Origin: Enterobacterales bacterium | GTDB lineage: Bacteria > Pseudomonadota > Gammaproteobacteria > Enterobacterales > Enterobacteriaceae | NCBI GenBank assembly: GCA_015654925.1 | Contig: JAATFX010000035.1 | Location: 62,001-126,000 of the forward strand | Length of the DNA stretch: 64,000 nt | Direction: 5' to 3' | Made by a program: the position numbers and the translations under genes | Part shown: positions 56,882-64,000 of the stretch, one piece after another | Layout: every line of letters starts with the position of its first letter | Position numbering within the stretch: the stretch's first letter is position 1 | The notes under the pieces: generated by a model | The model's database searches: none | Told to the model about the DNA's origin: nothing | The model's input: only the letters and a program-made list of their open reading frames with translations

Positions 56882-57984
56882 ACATAAATAGTAACCTACC
56901 GGTCTATGCCACCCCCGGCCGATCGGAACGTTCCAATGCCCGCCAGCGTTCCGAGTCCGCCACGACCGGGATGGCGGCCGACGAAATAAAAGCGGACGAG
57001 ACGCCGGCCGGGCGGGTGCAAAAATTTGTCCAGGCCAGTGACGAATTATCGGCCGCGGCGTCGCAGTTCAGCAATCGGCGCCAATACGAAAAGAAGGGCG
57101 ATTCCCTGTCCGAGGGATTCGAGCGTGTCCTTGATGAGGATACCGTGCCGAAAGCGAAATCATTGCTGAAGGTATCGGCGGCGGCGGATATTTCCATTGA
57201 AAACCTGCTGCGCCACGCCCGCTCGCTGTTTCCCGACGACAGCGATCTGGTGTTGGTGCTGCGCGAGCTGTTGCGCCAGCGTCAACTGAGCGAAAAAAGC
57301 AAAACGCTGCTCAAGGCCATGCTGCAACAGGTGGAGGAGCACGCCGATCCGCGCGATCTGCAGGCCGGGATCAATTGCGGGTTAAAAGCCAGGCTCTTTG
57401 GTCAAAAATACCTGGAATTGAAACCGGCCCTGCTACGCGGCAGCTATCGTCGGTTTCTGCAAAGCGAGCGGGACGGCATTGAAGATTATAAAGACTGGAT
57501 TGCGGGTTACGGTTATCAATACCGCGGCGTGGTGCTGGATTTCATCGAGTCGGCGCTGCTGACGGATATCGACTGCCAGGACCCCAGTTGTTCCAGGATG
57601 GAATTTGGCGGTTTAATCAATAAACTGGGCCAGTTAAAACGGCTGCGATCCGCGGATAGTTTATTCATTAAAAAACTATTATCCAGTAAAGCAATCGCTG
57701 GTTTAAATAAGCCCGAGCAGGACTGGCTGATATTGCTGTTTTCACTATTGCGGCAGCCGGCGGCAATAGGCGGCCATCTCAATGCTTTATTAGGCGAAGA
57801 CATATTGCTGGCATATCACCATGAGCGATCGGCTTTTCTGCAAACTATATATAGTGCATGTAAATTATTACCACATGAACTATTTGAAAGCAGGGAATGT
57901 TTCTACCTGCTGCTAGGCGAGTTCGAAAGGCTGGCCGCTATCGCCCATAAGCATGAGCTGATTAAGAAAAGACGAGATCAATAA
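56872..57984 (+). CDS. invE: Type III secretion gatekeeper InvE (SctW)
   Basis: A 370-residue cytoplasmic switch that controls the order of translocator and effector secretion. The N-terminal 80 residues are Ser/Arg-rich and probably disordered, followed by the conserved helical HrpJ/YopN-like block (ISIENLLRHARSLFPDDSDLVLVLRELLRQRQLS) and a helical C-terminal half. Start ATG 56872 lies inside the end of invG (10-base overlap); the alternative at 56842 would overlap 40 bases. Confidence 0.88.
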   Translation: MALNINSNLPVYATPGRSERSNARQRSESATTGMAADEIKADETPAGRVQKFVQASDELSAAASQFSNRRQYEKKGDSLSEGFERVLDEDTVPKAKSLLKVSAAADISIENLLRHARSLFPDDSDLVLVLRELLRQRQLSEKSKTLLKAMLQQVEEHADPRDLQAGINCGLKARLFGQKYLELKPALLRGSYRRFLQSERDGIEDYKDWIAGYGYQYRGVVLDFIESALLTDIDCQDPSCSRMEFGGLINKLGQLKRLRSADSLFIKKLLSSKAIAGLNKPEQDWLILLFSLLRQPAAIGGHLNALLGEDILLAYHHERSAFLQTIYSACKLLPHELFESRECFYLLLGEFERLAAIAHKHELIKKRRDQ

Positions 57985-58023
57985 CTTTCCACCTTCGCCT
58001 TGATAATGTAATGGAATAATGAC

Positions 58024-60087
58024 GTGTTTAACAAATTTTTAGGTAATATTCATTCGCGCCCGGAGCTGCTGATATTGACATTGGTCATTATGATCATTGC
58101 AATGCTGATTATTCCATTGCCAACTTATTTAGTGGATTTTTTGATCGGCCTTAATATTGTCCTGGCCATATTGGTTTTTATGGGCGCCTTTTATATCGAT
58201 CGCATCCTGAGCTTCTCCACCTTTCCCTCGGTGTTGCTGATCACCACGCTGTTCAGGCTGGCGCTGACGATCAGCACCAGCCGACTGATTCTCAACGACG
58301 CCGACGCGGGTGAAATCATCGCCACCTTTGGTCAATTCGTCATTGGCGATAACCTGGTGGTAGGATTTGTCATCTTCGCCATCGTCACCGTAGTGCAGTT
58401 TATCGTCATTACCAAAGGGTCCGAGCGCGTGGCGGAAGTGGCGGCGCGTTTCTCCCTCGACGGCATGCCCGGCAAGCAAATGAGTATCGACGCCGATTTA
58501 AAAGGCGGCATGATTGACGCGGACGGCGCGCGCGAGCGGCGCAGCGTGCTGGAGCGCGAAAGCCAGCTGTACGGCTCATTTGACGGGGCGATGAAATTCA
58601 TCAAAGGCGACGCCATTGCCAGCATTATCGTCACGTTCGTTAACTTTATCGGCGGTATCGCGGTGGGCATGAGCCAGCACCATATGGATCTGTCCGTCGC
58701 GCTGGCGACCTACACCATGCTGACCATCGGCGACGGCTTGGTGGGGCAGATTCCGGCACTGCTGATTTCCATCAGCGCCGGGCTGATTGTCACCAGGGTA
58801 AATGGCGACGGCGACAATATGGGCCGTACCATCATGCAGCAATTGCTCGGCAACCCATTCGTCCTGCTGATCACCGCTTTTCTGGCCCTGTCGATCGGCA
58901 TGCTGCCGGGGTTCCCGCTGCCGGTATTTATTTTGCTGGCGCTGTCGTTAAGCGGCCTGTTCTTTTTCCGGTACCGGAAGTCCCAAAAATCTCTGCCGTC
59001 CCAGGACGGCGCGGCAACCCGCAACATGGATTTCGACGAAGGACTGTCGGCGCAAAACCTGGGATTGGACAGCAAGATGGGCATCATCGGCGATCTCGAC
59101 CGCACGGCGGCAGAAACCGTCGCCCTGATTTTATTAGTCTCGCGCGCCAATTATGCGCTATTGGAAAAAGAACAGCTGAATGAGCGGCTGCGCAGCCAGT
59201 TTTTTGTGGATTATGGCGTCAAGTTGCCGGAAATCATGCTGCGCGCCTCGGATAATGTCGACGAACAAACCCTGGCGGTATTGATCAACGAAATCCGGGC
59301 GGACGCCTTTACGATTCATTTTGATTTACTGCGGGTGGTCAACGGCTCGGATGAGATCCATCAGCTGGCGATGTCCGCCAGGGTCGAAAAAGACGCAATC
59401 TGGGTAGAACCGCAGGCCAGGGAGACGCTGGTGCCGCTGGGCTATCAGCTGCGCCCGGCGATTGATGAAATTTACCAGTGTTTTTCGGTGCTGCTGTCCC
59501 ACCATGTCAATGAGTTTTTCGGCGTGCAGGAAACCAAGCACATGCTGGACCTGATGGAAGATAAATATCCCGACTTGCTTAAGGAAGTGCTGCGTCACGC
59601 CACGGTGCAGCGCATTGCCGAAGTCTTGCAGCGCTTGTTAACCGAACGGATATCCACGCGTAATATGAAGCTGATCATGGAGTCATTGGCCCTGTGGGCG
59701 CCGCGGGAAAAAGATGTTATTACGCTGGTTGAACATGTGCGTAATGCCTTGGCGCGTTATATTTGCCATAAGTTTGCCGTCAATAATGAGCTTAGGGTGG
59801 TTATTATTTCGGCTGAAGTAGAGGAAATGATTCGAGGCGGTATCAGAAATACTTCCTCGGGCGCATTTCTTAACCTGGAACCGGCGGTTTCAGATGAATT
59901 AATGGATCTATTTACCGTAGGTTTAGAAAACATATTTATAGCGCATAAAGATATGGTGTTATTAACATCGGTAGATGTGCGTCGTTTTATTAAAAAGCTC
60001 ATTGAAACGCGTTTTCGCGACCTTGAAGTGATGTCTTTTGGTGAGTTGACCGAGGCCGTCAATGTTAATGTTATCAAAACTATTTAA
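58024..60087 (+). CDS. invA: Type III secretion export gate InvA (SctV)
   Basis: A 687-residue inner-membrane export gate. The first 320 residues carry about seven to eight membrane segments with the FHIPEP-type blocks FPSVLLITTLFRLALTISTSRLIL, RVAEVAARFSLDGMPGKQMSIDADL and DGLVGQIPALLISISAGLIVTR. The C-terminal 350 residues form the cytoplasmic nonameric ring that docks chaperone-substrate complexes (LMLDLMEDKYPDLLKEVLRHATVQRIAEVLQRLL). The start codon is GTG at 58024 (the ATG at 58019 is out of frame). A 39-base gap separates it from invE. Confidence 0.96.
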   Translation: MFNKFLGNIHSRPELLILTLVIMIIAMLIIPLPTYLVDFLIGLNIVLAILVFMGAFYIDRILSFSTFPSVLLITTLFRLALTISTSRLILNDADAGEIIATFGQFVIGDNLVVGFVIFAIVTVVQFIVITKGSERVAEVAARFSLDGMPGKQMSIDADLKGGMIDADGARERRSVLERESQLYGSFDGAMKFIKGDAIASIIVTFVNFIGGIAVGMSQHHMDLSVALATYTMLTIGDGLVGQIPALLISISAGLIVTRVNGDGDNMGRTIMQQLLGNPFVLLITAFLALSIGMLPGFPLPVFILLALSLSGLFFFRYRKSQKSLPSQDGAATRNMDFDEGLSAQNLGLDSKMGIIGDLDRTAAETVALILLVSRANYALLEKEQLNERLRSQFFVDYGVKLPEIMLRASDNVDEQTLAVLINEIRADAFTIHFDLLRVVNGSDEIHQLAMSARVEKDAIWVEPQARETLVPLGYQLRPAIDEIYQCFSVLLSHHVNEFFGVQETKHMLDLMEDKYPDLLKEVLRHATVQRIAEVLQRLLTERISTRNMKLIMESLALWAPREKDVITLVEHVRNALARYICHKFAVNNELRVVIISAEVEEMIRGGIRNTSSGAFLNLEPAVSDELMDLFTVGLENIFIAHKDMVLLTSVDVRRFIKKLIETRFRDLEVMSFGELTEAVNVNVIKTI

Positions 60088-60106
60088 TTAACCTGGAGTA
60101 AAATAC

Positions 60107-60508
60107 ATGTATGTCGATATCGCCGCTTTAGTTCGTGAAGCTTTACTGGACAGTGGCTGTGATCCAAATTTGTTGGATAATTTTGATAGCCATTCAACTA
60201 TTGCACTTGATTTTAATGATCTGCCAAGCATTTATATCAGCAGCCAGGAGGAAGATATTTGGTTATGGTCGCGCATTGCGGAATATAACGAGAATACGCT
60301 GGAACAGCGGGCCCCGGCATTACTGGGCGAGTTGATGCGCAGCGCCGAGTTTATTCGCGGCGAGCAGTTTTTACTGGCCAAAAATGAGGGTTACCTTGAG
60401 CTGAAGGCGCTGCTCAATCCCACTTGCCTGACCAGCGGACAAAATTTTGCGGTGGCGCTCAGCGGCTTCTTTGAGCGTCTGGAACGTTTTGTCGAGGTTA
60501 TGCAGTAA
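60107..60508 (+). CDS. invB: Type III secretion chaperone InvB (SpaK-like)
   Basis: A 133-residue acidic class IB chaperone for effectors. LLDNFDSHSTIALDFNDLPSIYISSQEEDIWLWSRI and FIRGEQFLLAKNEGYLELKALL are the SpaK/InvB family's characteristic strands. A CTGGAG ribosome-binding site precedes the ATG. It lies between invA and invC as in Salmonella. Confidence 0.9.
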   Translation: MYVDIAALVREALLDSGCDPNLLDNFDSHSTIALDFNDLPSIYISSQEEDIWLWSRIAEYNENTLEQRAPALLGELMRSAEFIRGEQFLLAKNEGYLELKALLNPTCLTSGQNFAVALSGFFERLERFVEVMQ

Positions 60509-61804
60509 ATGACACATCTCTTGCGGCTGCTGCGCCGGCAGGCTTTGCCCCTGCGCTTGACCGGTCCCATCATCGAGGCGGTCCTGCCCGGCGTGAAGGT
60601 GGGCGAAATTTGTGAAATTCGCCGCAGCTGGGCGTGCCGGGACGTTATTGCCCGCGCCCAGGTGCTGGGATTTCACCATGAGCGCACGGTATTAAGCCTC
60701 ATCGGCCCCAGCCGGGGGTTATCCCGGGATGTGGTGTTGCACCCGACCGGCCAGCAACTGGTGGTCAACGTCAGCGAGGACCTGCTGGGCACGGTGATCG
60801 ACCCCACCGGGCGTATCGCCGAGCGGCTTATCCCGCCGGCCGCAAGTTGCCAACCGGAAATCCGCAATATCGATACCGATGCGCCCGCGTATTCCGAGCG
60901 TAGCGGCATTCGCCAACCCTTTATCACGGGCATCAGGGCCATTGACGGCCTGCTGACCTGCGGCATCGGGCAGCGGGTGGGTATTTTCGCTTCGGCCGGC
61001 TGCGGTAAAACCGTGCTGATGCATATGCTGATCGATCAGGCGGATGCGGATGTGTTCGTGATCGGCTTAATCGGCGAGCGCGGCCGCGAGGTCACCGAGT
61101 TCACCGAGGCGCTGCGCCGTTCGGGACGGCAGGGCCAATGTATTCTGGTTTACGCCACGTCGGATTACTCGTCGCTGGATCGCTGTAATGCCGCCATGGT
61201 CGCGACCACCATAGCCGAGTATTTCCGCGATCGGGGTAAGCGGGTGGTGCTGTTTATGGACTCCATCACCCGCTATGCGCGGGCGCTGCGCGATGTGGCC
61301 CTGGCCCAGGGACAGGCCCCGGCGCGCAGGGGATACCCGGCATCGGTGTTTGACGCCATGCCGCGCATTCTTGAGCGTCCGGGCAATACCCGCCGCGGCA
61401 GCATCACCGCCTTTTATACCATTTTGCTGGAAAGCGACGATGAGCCGGACCCCATTGCCGACGAGATCCGCTCGATCCTCGACGGCCATATTTACCTGAG
61501 CCGCAAACTGGCGGCGCAAAACCACTATCCGGCGATAGATATCCTGCGCAGCATCAGCCGCGTGGCCGGACAAGTGACCCAGGAACATCATCAAAGCCTG
61601 GCGGGAGAAGTCCGCCGGCTGCTGGCCAAACTTGAGGAGTTGCAAATATTTCTCGATCTGGGCGAATACCAACCCGGTGAAAATGCGGAAAACGATCGCG
61701 CCATGAACAAGCGCCAGGCATTGCAGGATTTCCTGCGCCAGCCCCTGGAGGAACGCACGGATTTCAACGCCACGCTTCAGGTGATGTATGACGCTGTTTC
61801 ATAA
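60509..61804 (+). CDS. invC: Type III secretion ATPase InvC (SctN)
   Basis: A 431-residue hexameric ATPase that unfolds substrates at the base of the machine. Walker A ASAGCGKT (161-168), catalytic Glu in [12 protein letters not shown], Walker [18 protein letters not shown] and the conserved [21 protein letters not shown] block are intact. It starts directly after the invB stop codon, and its end overlaps invI by 17 bases. The length equals Salmonella InvC. Confidence 0.96.
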   Translation: MTHLLRLLRRQALPLRLTGPIIEAVLPGVKVGEICEIRRSWACRDVIARAQVLGFHHERTVLSLIGPSRGLSRDVVLHPTGQQLVVNVSEDLLGTVIDPTGRIAERLIPPAASCQPEIRNIDTDAPAYSERSGIRQPFITGIRAIDGLLTCGIGQRVGIFASAGCGKTVLMHMLIDQADADVFVIGLIGERGREVTEFTEALRRSGRQGQCILVYATSDYSSLDRCNAAMVATTIAEYFRDRGKRVVLFMDSITRYARALRDVALAQGQAPARRGYPASVFDAMPRILERPGNTRRGSITAFYTILLESDDEPDPIADEIRSILDGHIYLSRKLAAQNHYPAIDILRSISRVAGQVTQEHHQSLAGEVRRLLAKLEELQIFLDLGEYQPGENAENDRAMNKRQALQDFLRQPLEERTDFNATLQVMYDAVS

Positions 61805-62240
61805 AATCAGCACCCTGGTGCGCCGGTGCGAGGTTAATAGCCAGCGGTGCGATCTGCGGTTGATAACCACTGAACGCCGCCGGCAAGAGGTCATGGCGGA
61901 GCAAGCCGCCTTGCAACAGCAGCGCGCCGGCCTGCGGCAATTGCTTGAATTGGAGCGGCCCCAGGGGCCGTTGGATCGAAGCGAGCTTTTTTTACGGCAA
62001 CGCCGGCTGGCGGTATTGCGGCGCCGGATTCTGGAGCTGGGCCTGCAGGAAACCCGGTTAAACCAGCAATGCCTGGACCTGGGGCGGCAACTCCAGGCCA
62101 TCGGGTCGGAGCGGCAGCGCTGGCAGCGCCAGCAAGACAAATATCAATCATTGCTCAAGCGGCAAAAACAGACATTGCGGTTACTCCGGCTCCGCCAGGA
62201 TGAAACCGAGATGCAGGAGATAATAACGTGGAAATCTTAA
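61788..62240 (+). CDS. invI: Type III secretion stalk protein InvI (SctO)
   Basis: A 150-residue, Arg/Gln/Leu-rich protein predicted to be almost entirely coiled-coil; it links the ATPase to the export gate. Start [16 protein letters not shown] and the place between invC and invJ give the identity, since sequence conservation in this family is low. It overlaps invC by 17 and invJ by 13 bases. Confidence 0.85.
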   Translation: MTLFHKISTLVRRCEVNSQRCDLRLITTERRRQEVMAEQAALQQQRAGLRQLLELERPQGPLDRSELFLRQRRLAVLRRRILELGLQETRLNQQCLDLGRQLQAIGSERQRWQRQQDKYQSLLKRQKQTLRLLRLRQDETEMQEIITWKS

Positions 62241-63133
62241 ATCGATCGGCGGGTTACCCGGGCTATGCGGCGTCCGGCCACGCGCCGGCGGTGGATATCA
62301 CCACCCGGGCCGCCGAAAGCGCGGTCCATCAGCAGCGGATCGTCCGGTCTCAAACCGAGGGGGACGATGCCGCGGGCCGGCCATCCAAGGGAGAAGGCGG
62401 CACCGGCAAACGAAAACGCGGCGAAATTGAAGATGGCGCGGGCTTGGCGGTCCCGGGACTCCTGGCGCGGCACGTTACGGATATTCCACAGGCGGGGAAA
62501 CGGGCCAGGCGGGATCAACGCGGCGCCGGCTCGGTGGGCGGGACCCTCGATCGCCGCCTGGCGCAGTCGTTGAACACGGCGGCCAGGTCCGCCGGGAAAG
62601 CGGCTCCGACGCCCCTGGCTTCCTTGGCGGCGCCGCATTCCCCGGCGCCGGCGCAGGAAACCGTTGCCCGGTCCAGGGCAACGCATGCCGCGCAGCCGCC
62701 CGCGAGCGAGCCGGAACCGCATGAAACCGCCGGCGCGCCAACGCCGGTAGACCAAGGCGAACCGCCGGCGGCCGCGTATCCGGCCATGGCCCGGCCGCTT
62801 CCCGAATCGGCGCCGGCGCGGCCCAAGGCCCCCGACTGGCTGGCCCAGGAGCCGCGCCAGGGCATCAATACGCCGGCGCCGCAGAGGTCGTCGACCGCAC
62901 CGGGCAGCGGAAAAACCGCCACGTTTACCTTTAAGTCGGAGTACGCCTCCGGCGTAAACAGCGTGCAGATTTCCCTGGACGGGCAAAAAATCCTGCTGCC
63001 ATCCAACAAATTGACCCATGACAATCTGCTGGCCAATCGGCCCGAGGCCGACGGTTACAGGGTTATGCCCGCCTCCGATCAACAGCGTCAGCGGGGCCGG
63101 GATCGGGAAGAACCGGGGGAGGAGGATCAGTGA
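62228..63133 (+). CDS. invJ: Needle length/substrate switch protein InvJ (SpaN, SctP)
   Basis: A 301-residue secreted regulator of needle length and substrate switching. GTG start at 62228 inside the end of invI. Residues 50-230 are low-complexity and rich in Ala, Pro, Gly and Arg (for example PASEPEPHETAGAPTPVDQ), with higher GC than the neighbours. The C-terminal 70 residues (ATFTFKSEYASGVNSVQISLD ... LTHDNLLANRPEADGYRV) are the conserved SpaN domain. Assigned by position plus that domain. Confidence 0.8.
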   Translation: MEILNRSAGYPGYAASGHAPAVDITTRAAESAVHQQRIVRSQTEGDDAAGRPSKGEGGTGKRKRGEIEDGAGLAVPGLLARHVTDIPQAGKRARRDQRGAGSVGGTLDRRLAQSLNTAARSAGKAAPTPLASLAAPHSPAPAQETVARSRATHAAQPPASEPEPHETAGAPTPVDQGEPPAAAYPAMARPLPESAPARPKAPDWLAQEPRQGINTPAPQRSSTAPGSGKTATFTFKSEYASGVNSVQISLDGQKILLPSNKLTHDNLLANRPEADGYRVMPASDQQRQRGRDREEPGEEDQ

Positions 63134-64000
63134 GTCATTTGCAATTGCGCGCGCTGTCGCGGGCGGATATCGCCTGGCGGCAGGTGCTGGCGACTTGGCG
63201 CGCGCACGGGATCGCCGTCGGGCTGGACGCGCCCGCTGACGGCCAGGGCCAAATGGCCATTAGCGCCGATAACGGCGCCTGGCGGGCAATTATCCATGCC
63301 AGGACCTGGCTGGCGTACCACGCCCCGGAACTTGCCGCCATGGCTGGGCACGCCTGCGACGATGGCAAAATCATGGCGTTGTTTAATGCCGTGGCCCAGC
63401 CGCTGACCTTTGAACATTATGCTTTGCCCTACCGGTCGCTGCGCGCGGAAGCCATGGTGGCTGCGCCGTCCGGTCCGGCGTCGCTCTTGCCCCGTTTATC
63501 CGCCCGTGAATGCCCGCTTTGGGTCACCGCATTAGACGATTGCGGGATGCCGCCACCGGCGTTGGCTCCGCTGCGCCTGGGGCACATACCGTTGGCGGTG
63601 AAATGGGTAATCGGCGCCAGCCGGCTACCGGCCGGGCTGGCGGCCGGGCTCGCCGTGGGCGATGTGATGCTCATTACCCGCGCTAACCGGCAGGTTATAT
63701 GCCAGGGCAAGATTATCGGCCAATTTTTTCAAAACGAAGAGATGATTATGATGGACGAACATTACGAAGAATATGACCTGCCTGAACCTGAAGAAGACGA
63801 GCCGGGAAACGCGGGCCAGGCCGGCATGAGCGATGCGCTAAGCCCCGTGCCGTTAAAACTGGAATTTATTTTGCAACGGCGATATCTCGCCATCGGCGAA
63901 ATACAACAACTGTTTGCCGGCAAAGTGCTTGAAATGGACCCGGCCTGCGAGAAAAAAATCGAGATCAGGGCCAATGGCGCCCTGCTGGCCCGCGGTGAAT
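63130..64000 (+). CDS. spaO: Type III secretion sorting platform protein SpaO (SctQ), 3' end outside the window
   Basis: The first 290 codons of a C-ring/sorting platform protein. The GTG start at 63130 overlaps the invJ stop by 4 bases and has a strong GGAGGAGG just upstream. The first SPOA domain lies near residues 150-200 (HIPLAVKWVIGASRLPAGLAAGLAVGDVMLI). An acidic linker (DEHYEEYDLPEPEEDEPG) follows, then the second SPOA domain (VPLKLEFILQRRYLAIGEIQQLFAGKVLEMD), cut by the window edge. An internal in-frame ATG at 63742 (residue 205) could start a short form made of the second domain. Confidence 0.9.
   Translation, partial: MSHLQLRALSRADIAWRQVLATWRAHGIAVGLDAPADGQGQMAISADNGAWRAIIHARTWLAYHAPELAAMAGHACDDGKIMALFNAVAQPLTFEHYALPYRSLRAEAMVAAPSGPASLLPRLSARECPLWVTALDDCGMPPPALAPLRLGHIPLAVKWVIGASRLPAGLAAGLAVGDVMLITRANRQVICQGKIIGQFFQNEEMIMMDEHYEEYDLPEPEEDEPGNAGQAGMSDALSPVPLKLEFILQRRYLAIGEIQQLFAGKVLEMDPACEKKIEIRANGALLARGE
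63742..63744 (+). promoter_or_regulatory. Candidate internal translation start in spaO
   Basis: Three nearby in-frame ATGs (63742, 63748, 63751) follow a purine-rich GAAGAG just upstream, between the two SPOA domains. In Salmonella SpaO and other SctQ proteins a short form arises from an internal start at about this place. Confidence 0.5.

Noticed and set aside
1-64000. tRNA genes, insertion sequences, integrases, CRISPR arrays
   Set aside because: Looked for at the borders of the dar cluster and of the secretion locus; no cloverleaf, transposase, integrase or regularly spaced repeat was recognised.

Overview
The window is a dense, roughly 55-58% GC chromosomal segment of an enterobacterium (order Enterobacterales). 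The dms, ybhPON, umuDC, idnO-like, dmsD and xylGH genes are all of enteric type, and the right end carries an Inv/Spa (SPI-1-like) type III secretion locus. That mix is compatible with a host-associated lineage such as Sodalis or a relative, but the genus is only a guess. No rRNA, tRNA, insertion sequence, phage gene or CRISPR array was recognised.

Left end (1-8586). After the end of a xylose ABC transporter operon (xylG partial, xylH, terminator) comes the most notable locus: a five-gene darobactin-type RiPP cluster in the order darA-darB-darC-darD-darE. A 65-residue precursor ends in W-N-W-S-K-G-F followed by G-P-A. It is followed by a MacB/FtsX-like permease, a membrane fusion protein, an ABC ATPase and a radical SAM/SPASM maturase. 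The core differs from darobactin A (WNWSKSF, from memory) only at position 6, so the locus should make a cross-linked heptapeptide of the BamA-inhibitor class with a Gly6 variation.

Middle-left (8673-24520). This part holds a benzoate-type transporter (benE), the dmsABCD dimethyl sulfoxide reductase operon with its Tat chaperone, an idnO-like dehydrogenase with an ACS-family transporter and a GntR/IdnR-like LacI regulator, and LexA-controlled umuDC. It also holds an HxlR regulator divergent from an SDR, a GNAT acetyltransferase, an AlkC-like DNA repair protein and phoA with a PhoB-like box.

Middle (24831-41925). First is the ybhP-clsB-ybhN lipid operon. A four-gene operon follows, joining a cytoplasmic formate dehydrogenase and a DUF1641 protein to a CIO-type bd oxidase. 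Then come a PhzF-like isomerase, a tiny Gly-rich lipoprotein missed by ORF length cut-offs, and two DUF1471 secreted proteins and a TetR regulator whose upstream regions share TGATCA-centred palindromes. The part ends with a nitrate-responsive antiterminator (nasR), a strong leader terminator and a fused NirB-NirD nitrite reductase.

Right end (41965-64000). A MuxABC-OpmB-like RND operon (mdtA, mdtB, mdtC and an outer membrane factor) is read leftward. An AT-rich 1.1 kb stretch separates it from the type III secretion locus: hilA-like, iagB, invF, invG, invE, invA, invB, invC, invI, invJ and the start of spaO. Most neighbours overlap, and the window ends inside spaO.
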